From CAZCPB01 sp964540295 (GTDB taxonomy: Bacteria; Planctomycetota; Phycisphaerae; Phycisphaerales; UBA1924), in the NCBI GenBank assembly GCA_964540295.1, contig CAZIMT010000027.1, forward strand, positions 1 to 26,661: a stretch of DNA of 26,661 nt, read 5' to 3'. Position numbers and translations under genes: made by a program. Below, in pieces: positions 1 through 6,662 of this stretch. The first letter of the stretch is position 1. Each line of letters starts with the position of its first letter. The notes under the pieces are model-generated. The model ran no database searches. It saw only the letters and a list, made by a program, of their open reading frames with translations, and was not told the origin of the DNA.

Positions 1-1165
1 GCGTCACGTCCAACAGCAGCACGTCCTTGACCTCGCCCTTGAGCACACCGCCCTGGATGGCCGCGCCGACCGCGACGACTTCGTCCGGGTTCACGCTCTT
101 GTTGGGCTCGCGCCCGAACAGTTCCTTGGCGATCTGCTGAGCCTTGGGCATACGCGTCGAGCCGCCGACCAGCACCACCTCATCGATCTTGCTGATATCA
201 ACCTTCGCGTCCTTGATCGCCTGCTCGCAAGGCCCGCGCAGCCGCTTGAACAAATCCTCGCACAGGCTCTCGAACTTCGAACGCGTCAGCGAGATCTGCA
301 AGTGCTTCGGGCCGTTCTGGTCGGCCGTGATGAACGGCAGGTTTACCGTCGTCTCCTGCATCGTCGAAAGCTCGATCTTCGCCTTCTCCGCGGCCTCTTT
401 CAGCCGCTGCAAGGCCATCGGGTCCTTCTTCAGGTCGATGCCCTCCTTCTTACGAAACTCCTCGGCCAAGAACTCAATCAGCCGCTGGTCCCAGTCGTCG
501 CCGCCCAGGTGCGTGTCGCCATTAGTGGACAGCACTTCGAACACGCCGTCGCCGACGTCGAGGATCGAAATATCAAACGTGCCGCCGCCGAGATCGAACA
601 CCGCGATCTTCTCGTTCTTCTTCTTATCAAGCCCGTACGCGAGCGCGGCCGCCGTCGGCTCGTTGATGATGCGCTCGACCTTGAGCCCCGCGATCTCGCC
701 CGCGTCCTTGGTGGCCTGACGCTGCGCGTCGTTAAAGTACGCTGGCACGGTGATCACCGCGCGATCGACCTTCTCGCCCAGGTAGTCCTCGGCCGTCTTC
801 TTCAGATCCTGCAAGATGAACGCCGACACCTGCTGCGGCGTGAACTTTTCGTCGCGGACTTTCACCGTGACGAACTCGTCGGCCCCGCCCTCGACGGCGT
901 ACGGCACCAGCTTCTCTTCCGACCCGACCTCGCTGTGCCGCCGGCCCATGAAACGCTTGATCGAATAAACCGTGTTCTTGGGGTTGGTGACCTGCTGGTG
1001 CTTGGCTGGCTGACCGACCAGCCTCTCGCCCTTGTCGGTGAACCCGACGACAGACGGCGTGATCCGATTGCCCGAACTATTGATGAGAACCTTGGGCTGC
1101 CCGCCTTCCATAATGGCGACGCAGGAGTTCGTGGTACCAAGGTCGATGCCGATGATCTTTGACAT
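1..1165 (-). CDS. dnaK: Molecular chaperone DnaK (Hsp70), N-terminal part
   Basis: ATP-dependent cytosolic chaperone that binds exposed hydrophobic peptides with DnaJ and GrpE. The visible 388 codons cover the whole nucleotide-binding domain: the N-terminal phosphate loop IGIDLGTTNS, the INEPTAAALAYG stretch, the second phosphate loop DLGGGTFD, and VLVGGSTRMP near the end. The window stops in the interdomain linker (KDVLLLDV), so the substrate-binding domain lies outside. The start ATG (1165-1163) begins MSKIIGIDLG and has an AGGAGG ribosome site 9 nt upstream (1175-1180 on the complement). I found no CIRCE-type inverted repeat upstream. The GGDDWD form of the subdomain signature is one I associate with planctomycete and cyanobacterial DnaK. 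The gene is transcribed away from the methyltransferase at 1515. Confidence 0.98.
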   Translation of the reverse strand, partial: MSKIIGIDLGTTNSCVAIMEGGQPKVLINSSGNRITPSVVGFTDKGERLVGQPAKHQQVTNPKNTVYSIKRFMGRRHSEVGSEEKLVPYAVEGGADEFVTVKVRDEKFTPQQVSAFILQDLKKTAEDYLGEKVDRAVITVPAYFNDAQRQATKDAGEIAGLKVERIINEPTAAALAYGLDKKKNEKIAVFDLGGGTFDISILDVGDGVFEVLSTNGDTHLGGDDWDQRLIEFLAEEFRKKEGIDLKKDPMALQRLKEAAEKAKIELSTMQETTVNLPFITADQNGPKHLQISLTRSKFESLCEDLFKRLRGPCEQAIKDAKVDISKIDEVVLVGGSTRMPKAQQIAKELFGREPNKSVNPDEVVAVGAAIQGGVLKGEVKDVLLLDVT

Positions 1166-1514
1166 GAGTAAATGCCTCCTGTGGTCAGTAAAGCAAGAGC
1201 GGTGCCAGTGAACGGAAAGTGTACGCTTCGGTTACGGCAGCCTCGAAGGGTCAGCAGCGTGTAACCTGTCGCAGAACTGCCCGTCGCGCTGCCGAATTGG
1301 CAGATCGCTCCGAGAAAATCTCGAAACCGCATTCGTCAAACGCACCGTAACGCCGAGCCTGAGGCTCGGCAAAGGTCCGGGTTCTTTTGATCTCCCTGTT
1401 TGATCCCCTATTTGATCCCCTGTTCGATCGACCAGTGGCTGTCAAGGAAGCGGTGAGGCAGCGATCATCGTACGAATCTCGCCCCGACTCACCCGCCAGA
1501 ATCCAAAGTCTCAA
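1166..1514. other. Divergent intergenic region between dnaK and the methyltransferase
   Basis: This 349-bp non-coding stretch separates two divergent genes and must hold the dnaK promoter. I see no CIRCE element and no convincing -35/-10 pair. The only clear structure is a short 12-bp tandem repeat (1386-1428), listed separately. Short reading frames here have no recognisable protein features. Confidence 0.6.
1386..1428. repeat. Short tandem repeat, about 12 bp x 3-4, upstream of dnaK
   Basis: The hexamer TTTGAT recurs at 1386, 1399 and 1411, with a variant TTCGAT at 1423, so the spacing is 13, 12 and 12 bp. The intervening sequence is mostly CCCCTR. Read as codons the array gives a Phe-Asp-Pro-Leu pattern, but no gene is supported. 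A similar 12-bp array lies at 9682-9717. Confidence 0.7.
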
Positions 1515-2336
1515 ATGCCCGAACTGTCCATCAGAGCTTCAACGCTTCAGCCCTCACCCTTCCTGCTCGCCCAGGTCGCGACATCCATGGGCGTGCCCAA
1601 AGCCGCCCTCCCGATCCTCGAAGAACTCTTCGCCGATCAAGACTCGCTTGGCGCAACCCCTCGCCGGATCACCAACTGGCTCATCGAATCTGGCATCGGC
1701 CCCGGCTCGCGCGTGCTCGACCTAGGCTGTGGCAAGGGTTCGGTTGCGCTCTCGATCGCACGCCGCTGCCGGGCTCACGTCCGAGGGATCGACGCCTTTC
1801 TTCCCTTCATCGCCCACGCGACGCGACAGGCCAAAGATCTGAATCGAAGCCCGCGACAGGCTCCGCGCTGCGAGTTCGTCGTCGGCGATCTCTGGGCCGA
1901 GCAATCCCCACGCGGCCGCCGCTACGACGCCGTGGTGATGCTCAATATCGCGTCAACCACCGACGCCCTGCCACTGCTTCGCCGCCTCGTCAAGCCCGCC
2001 GGCCTCTGCGTGCTCGATGACGCGGTGGACGTGTCGCGCATCGAGAACCTCGAGCCTCACGGTCTCCCGTCGATCCGAGACGTGCGCCACGAGTTTCGCC
2101 GCGCCAGCTTCGAGATCCTGCGCGAGCACATCTTCACCCCCGCCCAAGTCCGCGCCAGCGCCGCGGCCGTGACCCAAGCCCTGTCTCGCCGCGTTCGCGC
2201 CATCAGGGCCCGCCAAACAACAATGGGCAAGGTCGCACAGACCTGCCTCGATCATCATCGCGCCGCCGCCGCAACACTCACCGGCCCGATCAGACCCGTG
2301 GTGTGGATGCTGCGAAGAGCCAATCGAGCCAGTTAA
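1515..2336 (+). CDS. Class I SAM-dependent methyltransferase
   Basis: A 273-residue protein with the Rossmann-fold SAM-binding motif I VLDLGCGKGS (residues 67-76), the acidic ribose-binding position in the following strand (GIDAF), a motif II-like VVGDLW, and a post-motif strand YDAVVMLNIAS. The layout after motif I fits small-molecule or ubiquinone/menaquinone-type methyltransferases (Methyltransf_11/25-like). The C-terminal 90 residues are Arg/Ala-rich and helical and I recognise no domain there. The substrate cannot be read from the sequence. The chosen ATG has no clear ribosome site; it is the first start giving the full N-terminal helix before motif I. The gene is divergent from dnaK and is followed within 2 bp of its stop by a 16-bp inverted repeat that may end the transcript. 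Confidence 0.8.
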   Translation: MPELSIRASTLQPSPFLLAQVATSMGVPKAALPILEELFADQDSLGATPRRITNWLIESGIGPGSRVLDLGCGKGSVALSIARRCRAHVRGIDAFLPFIAHATRQAKDLNRSPRQAPRCEFVVGDLWAEQSPRGRRYDAVVMLNIASTTDALPLLRRLVKPAGLCVLDDAVDVSRIENLEPHGLPSIRDVRHEFRRASFEILREHIFTPAQVRASAAAVTQALSRRVRAIRARQTTMGKVAQTCLDHHRAAAATLTGPIRPVVWMLRRANRAS

Positions 2337-2337
2337 A

Positions 2338-2423
2338 AGTCTGTTTCAGAACCCTCAAAGTTCTAGTGGGATGGGTTTTCAACTTGCCTCTACGCCTGCT
2401 ACTCCTTGGTTCTGAAACAGCCT
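2338..2423. repeat. 86-bp element bounded by 16-bp inverted repeats
   Basis: The arms 2338-2353 and 2408-2423 are inverted copies with 15 of 16 positions matching; the inner 13 bp (CTGTTTCAGAACC and its complement) are perfect. The 54 bp between them contain copy A of the GGTTTTCAAC dispersed repeat. The element begins just after the methyltransferase stop. It could be a miniature inverted-repeat element or a long-loop hairpin. There is no U-tract after the right arm, so an intrinsic terminator is unlikely. I see no clear target-site duplication. Confidence 0.7.
2363..2391 (+). repeat. Dispersed GGTTTTCAAC repeat, copy A
   Basis: A 29-nt unit starting CTAGTGG with core GGTTTTCAAC. It is colinear without gaps with copies at 4306 and 23591, differing at about 5-6 positions from each. 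Its reading frame gives SGMGFQLAS. The hairpin potential around the TTC loop is weaker than in copy B. Confidence 0.75.
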
Positions 2424-2501
2424 CTCAGTACCGCCCCGTAAGAATCCCCGCTCGAAATCTCGTCTGATATGCTGTCCTCTCAACCCGCATCGGAGCTCAG
2501 C

Positions 2502-4847
2502 ATGTCTCACACCACCCCGACCAATCTGCCCGCCTCCAACCTTGCCGGTTCCTCGGGCGGCATCGAATCCACCCTCCAGGAAACTCGCGTCTTCGCGCCG
2601 CCGACCGCCTCGTCTCTCGGCTTTCCCAAGTGGAATGTCGCGTCGATGGCCGAGTACAAAGCCCTCCATAAGAAATCTATCGACGACCCGACCGCCTTCT
2701 GGTCCGCCGAGGCCGCCAACCTCGCGTGGTTCAAGCCGTTCGACAAAGTCCTCGACTGGCAGCCCCCGGACGCCAAATGGTTCGTCGGCGGGCAGCTCAA
2801 CGCCTGCTACAACTGCGTCGACCGCCACGTCCAATCCGGCCACGGCGAAGAGTGCGCGATCGTCTGGGAGGGCGAGCCGCTAGCGCCGCACGCCAGCCAC
2901 ATCGCCCCCGGTACAAAGCACTCGCACCAGCCCGAAATCCGCCGCATCACCTACCGCCAGCTGCAGGTCGAGACCAGCAAGCTCGCCAGCGTCCTACTTT
3001 CCCTCGGCGTCAAACGCGGCGACGTGGTCACCATCTACATGCCCATGGTCCCCGAGCTCGCCATCGCCATGCTCGCCTGCGCCCGCATCGGCGCGGCTCA
3101 CAGCGTAATCTTCGGCGGCTTCGCGCCTACGGCCATCAGCGAACGCGCCGACGACGCCAACAGCCGCGTCATCATCACCGCCGACGGCGGGTTTCGCCGC
3201 GGCGAGGTCGTCCCGCTCCTGAAAAACGTCCTGGACGCCGTAGACCACCTCGCCAACCACGGGCACATCATCAACCACGTCCTCTGCCTCAAGCGCACGG
3301 CCCACGACCTCCCCAGTCATCGCTTCAAAACCGGCTCGCACCACCAGGTTGCCGACGAAGACGAGATCGCTGGCAAAGACAGCCCCACCACGCTGCACTG
3401 GTGGCACGACCTCGTCCCCGCCGCCTCCGACGCGCACCCCTGCGCCAACATGGACAGCGAGGACATGCTCTTCCTCCTCTACACCTCCGGCAGCACCGGC
3501 AAACCCAAGGGCATCGTCCACACCACCGCTGGCTACCTCGCCTTCGTCCAGATGACCGCACGCCTTACATTCAATCTCATCCCCGACAGCGGCCAACTCT
3601 TCTGGTGCTCAGCAGACATCGGCTGGATCACCGGCCACAGCTACGTGCTCTACGCCCCGCTCATGAACCGCATCCCCACGCTGATGTACGAGGGCGCACC
3701 AAACTTCCCCACCCTCGAGGGCGGCGCGGGCGACCGCTTCTGGGACATCATCGCACGCCACAAGGTCACGCACTTCTACACCGCGCCCACCGCCATCCGC
3801 ACCTTCATGAAGTGGGGCAACGAGCTCCCCGATAAGCACGACCTGTCCAGCCTGCAACTTCTCGGCAGCGTCGGCGAGCCCATCAACCCCGAAGCCTGGA
3901 TCTGGTACCACGAGGTCATCGGCAAGAAACGCTGCCCGATCGTCGACACCTACTGGCAGACCGAAACCGGCGGGCACGTCGGCACGCCCCTCCCCGGCGC
4001 GATCCCCACCAAGCCGGGGTCCTGCACCGTTCCCATGCTCGGCATCGACGCCGCCGTTGTCAACGAGCAAGGGCAGGAACTCCCGCCCAACAGCGGCGGG
4101 CTCTTCGTCATCCGCAAACCCTGGCCCGGCATGCTCCGAGGCGTCTACGGCAACCGCGAACGATTCGTCAGCAACTACTGGGGCCGAATCAAAGGCCCTG
4201 CTTCCTCTTCCACTTCTTCTGCTGCTTCCTCTACTTCTTCTTCTTCTTCTTCTTCTGCCGCTTCTGCCGCTTCTGTTGTTTCTGCTGCTGCTTCTCCTAC
4301 CCCTTCTAGTGGCGCAGGTTTTCAACCTGCCTCTCCTCCTCCTTCTTCATCTTCTTTTTCCGTGCCTTACTATTTCTCCGCCGACGGCGCCCGCCGCGAC
4401 GCCGACGGCTACTTCTGGATCCAAGGCCGAATCGACGACGTCATCAAAGTCTCCGGCCACCTGCTCGGCACCATGGAAGTCGAGAGCGCCCTCGTCAGTC
4501 ACCCCGCCGTCGCCGAGGCCGCCGTGGTCGGCGTGCCGCACGAGATCAAAGGCAGCGCCATCTGCGCCTTCGTCACGCTCAAGAGCAAATGGTTCGTGGA
4601 CAACCAAGGCCGACAGCCCGACCAAGCTCTTCGCGCCGAACTCACCGCCCACGTCGCCAAAGAAGTGGGGGCCCTCGCCAAACCCGACCAAATCCGCTTC
4701 GCCGAAGGACTGCCGAAAACCCGCTCCGGCAAAATCATGCGACGCCTGCTGCGAGACGTGGCCGCGGGGGTCGAGAAGATCACCCAGGACACGACAACGC
4801 TTGAAGATTTCACGGTGGTGGCGAAGCTGCGGGCGGATGAGGAATAG
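2502..4847 (+). CDS. acs: Acetyl-coenzyme A synthetase with an in-frame low-complexity insert
   Basis: AMP-forming acetate:CoA ligase, converting acetate, ATP and CoA to acetyl-CoA in the cytosol. At 781 residues it is well above the usual ~650. Signatures in order (residue numbers from the 2502 start): A3 P-loop YTSGSTGKPKG (327-337); A5 YWQTETGG (484-491); A7/A8 DGARRD...GRIDDVIKVSGH; and A10 PKTRSGKIMRR, whose lysine is the catalytic and acetylation-regulated residue of the family. Between WGRIKG and VPYYFSADGARRD sit about 56 Ser/Ala/Pro-rich residues (4197-4364) foreign to the family. I chose ATG 2502 because GGAG lies 6 nt upstream; an in-frame ATG at 2469 has no ribosome site and would add 11 residues. 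It converges on the restriction gene, 36 bp away. Acs activity is probable, since all motifs are intact. Confidence 0.95.
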   Translation: MSHTTPTNLPASNLAGSSGGIESTLQETRVFAPPTASSLGFPKWNVASMAEYKALHKKSIDDPTAFWSAEAANLAWFKPFDKVLDWQPPDAKWFVGGQLNACYNCVDRHVQSGHGEECAIVWEGEPLAPHASHIAPGTKHSHQPEIRRITYRQLQVETSKLASVLLSLGVKRGDVVTIYMPMVPELAIAMLACARIGAAHSVIFGGFAPTAISERADDANSRVIITADGGFRRGEVVPLLKNVLDAVDHLANHGHIINHVLCLKRTAHDLPSHRFKTGSHHQVADEDEIAGKDSPTTLHWWHDLVPAASDAHPCANMDSEDMLFLLYTSGSTGKPKGIVHTTAGYLAFVQMTARLTFNLIPDSGQLFWCSADIGWITGHSYVLYAPLMNRIPTLMYEGAPNFPTLEGGAGDRFWDIIARHKVTHFYTAPTAIRTFMKWGNELPDKHDLSSLQLLGSVGEPINPEAWIWYHEVIGKKRCPIVDTYWQTETGGHVGTPLPGAIPTKPGSCTVPMLGIDAAVVNEQGQELPPNSGGLFVIRKPWPGMLRGVYGNRERFVSNYWGRIKGPASSSTSSAASSTSSSSSSSAASAASVVSAAASPTPSSGAGFQPASPPPSSSSFSVPYYFSADGARRDADGYFWIQGRIDDVIKVSGHLLGTMEVESALVSHPAVAEAAVVGVPHEIKGSAICAFVTLKSKWFVDNQGRQPDQALRAELTAHVAKEVGALAKPDQIRFAEGLPKTRSGKIMRRLLRDVAAGVEKITQDTTTLEDFTVVAKLRADEE
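4197..4364 (+). repeat. Low-complexity insert inside acs: CT-rich codon tract plus repeat copy B
   Basis: About 168 bp, a multiple of three, rich in TCT/TTC/TCC/GCT triplets. It encodes a Ser/Ala stretch, then SGAGFQPAS, then another Pro/Ser run. Base composition is strikingly T-rich and purine-poor on the coding strand compared with the GC-rich acs codons on both sides. The same combination, a (CTT)n tract followed by the GGTTTTCAAC unit and more CT-rich sequence, recurs non-coding at 23391-23640. That makes this look like an inserted or expanded element, not native acs sequence. Confidence 0.85.
4306..4334 (+). repeat. Dispersed GGTTTTCAAC repeat, copy B (inside acs)
   Basis: A 29-nt unit beginning CTAGTGG. 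Here the core forms a perfect 7-bp hairpin, GCAGGTT and AACCTGC around a TTC loop. In the acs frame it encodes SGAGFQPAS. Confidence 0.8.
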
Positions 4848-4883
4848 CCGCAATTTACCGCTCTGTAGAATTGGTTCTGACCC

Positions 4884-5660
4884 TTACGGCTTAATCGTCT
4901 TTGTTTCGCCACTCAAGAACCAATCAATGGCGACCAATAATCTATCTGTCCAGTCGATATCAGGTACAAGGGAAACCGGCTGGAATTTGAGCATGACTTT
5001 GGAATCACCCTCTCGGGGTATCAACCAACGCGCCACGGTGTATCGGAACTGGGTCCAGTCGCCGGTCGAGGCCTCCATGCTCACCGCGAGAATGTCAAAC
5101 TCTGTGAATCGATAGGGGCGAGTATCCGCGCCGTCGTTGTTCTCGCCCGCACGAGTCTTCTGTGTCTCGACAACAAGCTTCGTGTCTGAAAGGAACCGAA
5201 GAGCTTCCCGCGCCGTCATGGGCTTTCCGCTCTTTCGCCGCTGGGATTTGACCTGAATACGAACCGTCTGGCTCGCACGCCGTAACTGGCAATCAAACGA
5301 GTGGTTCCCGACCGGCGTGTCTTTCAGCCAGCCAGGGATGCCAGCAGAGATCATTTGATCAAAGTAGGCCTCGGCGATCAGCCCGCGCACCCCGCGCTTC
5401 GAAAGGTCGGGCGACCTTGAGATGGCCTCAAGAATGACCTCGGCCGGCACACGCCACTCGGCTTCGAGCGGGTGAATCGGATGCCGCGTCCGCAGCCATG
5501 ACAGCACCGCACGCCGAACGTCATCGGACGTGGAGTCAAGAATCCGCTTCGCATCACTCGTAGGGTCGCCTGCCAAGGTGGTACCATACCTGTCATGAGC
5601 AGCAGCGGCCACCTCTTCAAAAAACCGACGGTTCGACCCGTCGCGCAATTGGTCAAGCAT
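4884..5660 (-). CDS. Putative type II restriction endonuclease (PD-(D/E)xK type)
   Basis: A 258-residue protein paired head-to-head with a DNA methyltransferase, which is the main reason for the call. A candidate nuclease core is E97 (IAEAYF), D123 (SFDCQ) and Q136-V-K138 (IQVKSQ), matching the D-x(n)-(E/Q)xK pattern with Gln in the usual Glu place. A conserved-looking tail (RPYRFTEFDILAV, then WLIPR) resembles C-terminal regions I associate with uncharacterised restriction enzymes. I do not recognise the specificity. The ATG at 5660 has no ribosome site; TTG at residue 5 and GTG at residue 17 are alternatives, the latter removing most of the overlap. With the ATG, the first 66 bp are antisense to the methyltransferase start. 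No controller (C) protein gene is visible. Base usage is less GC-extreme than in neighbouring genes, consistent with transfer. Confidence 0.72.
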   Translation of the reverse strand: MLDQLRDGSNRRFFEEVAAAAHDRYGTTLAGDPTSDAKRILDSTSDDVRRAVLSWLRTRHPIHPLEAEWRVPAEVILEAISRSPDLSKRGVRGLIAEAYFDQMISAGIPGWLKDTPVGNHSFDCQLRRASQTVRIQVKSQRRKSGKPMTAREALRFLSDTKLVVETQKTRAGENNDGADTRPYRFTEFDILAVSMEASTGDWTQFRYTVARWLIPREGDSKVMLKFQPVSLVPDIDWTDRLLVAIDWFLSGETKTIKP

Positions 5661-6602
5661 CTCGCGCTGTACACGACCGACTACGGGGCCGCAGTCTGCG
5701 GCGATTCTCTCGACCTCATGCAGGGAATGCCGAACAATTCAGTGAACCTCGTGGTCACGTCCCCGCCCTATGCGCTCCACTTCAAAAAAGAATACGGGAA
5801 CGCGGAGCAGAACGAGTATGTCAAGTGGCTCATCCCGTTCGCGAAAGAGATCAGGCGCATCCTGACCGACGACGGGAGCTTTGTGCTCAACGTCGGCGGC
5901 GCGTGGACACCCGGTCAGCCAACTCGTTCCATCTACACCTACAAACTTCTGATCGCGCTCGTCGAAGAAGTCGGTCTGAATCTCGCGCAGGAGTTCTTCT
6001 GGTACAACCCAGCGAAGATGCCAGTCCCCGCCGAGTGGGTAACCGTGCGACGAGTGCGCGTGAAAGATTCTGTTGAGTTCGTCTGGTGGTTCAGCAAAAC
6101 GCCGCACCCAAAGGCGAACAACAGGAACGTGTTGCGGCCCTACAGCCCCGACATGATCCGTTTGAATCTTAAAGGTGTCACAAAGACCAAGCGGCCCGGC
6201 GGTCACATGATCAACGAAGGATTCGCCGACACATCCCACGGCGGGTCAATCCCCCCAAACGTGATCGAGGAAGGAATCCCCAGCGATCTACTCCGCTTCG
6301 GAAATAACTCCGCCAACGATCCCTATACGCTCCGGTGCAAAGCAGCCGGGATCAAGATCCATCCGGCACGGTTTCCGGCCATCCTCCCCGAGTTCTTCAT
6401 CAAGTTCCTGACCGATGTTGACGACATCGTCCTCGACCCGTTCGCTGGCTCCAACACCACCGGCATGGTGGCCGAGGCGCTAGAGCGACGCCACCTTGCG
6501 TTTGAGCAGGACGCCTCATATCTCGAAGCAAGCAAGTTCCGCTTCGATTCTGTCAGCGAGCACGCAGTCGTTCGTCAACGACCCATCGACGTGGCTATCT
6601 GA
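5595..6602 (+). CDS. DNA methyltransferase, beta-class, probably N4-cytosine
   Basis: Modifies host DNA to protect it from the adjacent endonuclease. Catalytic motif IV TSPPY (residues 55-59) precedes SAM-binding motif I DPFAGSNTTG (281-290), the beta-class order. Ser-Pro-Pro-Tyr is typical of N4-cytosine enzymes, though some N6-adenine enzymes cannot be excluded. The region PAEWVTVRRVRVKDSVEF and the spacing of motifs remind me of the PvuII methyltransferase family; this is from memory and does not establish the recognition site. At 335 residues it is full length, with the target-recognition region between the motifs. The ATG at 5595 lacks a ribosome site but gives the expected ~35 residues before CGDSLDLM. 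The next ATGs lie inside that motif. It converges on the esterase at 6663. Confidence 0.92.
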   Translation: MSSSGHLFKKPTVRPVAQLVKHLALYTTDYGAAVCGDSLDLMQGMPNNSVNLVVTSPPYALHFKKEYGNAEQNEYVKWLIPFAKEIRRILTDDGSFVLNVGGAWTPGQPTRSIYTYKLLIALVEEVGLNLAQEFFWYNPAKMPVPAEWVTVRRVRVKDSVEFVWWFSKTPHPKANNRNVLRPYSPDMIRLNLKGVTKTKRPGGHMINEGFADTSHGGSIPPNVIEEGIPSDLLRFGNNSANDPYTLRCKAAGIKIHPARFPAILPEFFIKFLTDVDDIVLDPFAGSNTTGMVAEALERRHLAFEQDASYLEASKFRFDSVSEHAVVRQRPIDVAI

Positions 6603-6662
6603 CTTCGCAGCTTTTTCAGCAGGCTCTGAGCCGCACCAGTTCTAGAGCATCACAGCCGCAGC

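Noticed and set aside
1166..1514. A CIRCE (HrcA) operator upstream of dnaK
   Set aside because: I searched by eye for the TTAGCACTC/GAGTGCTAA inverted repeat and found nothing similar.
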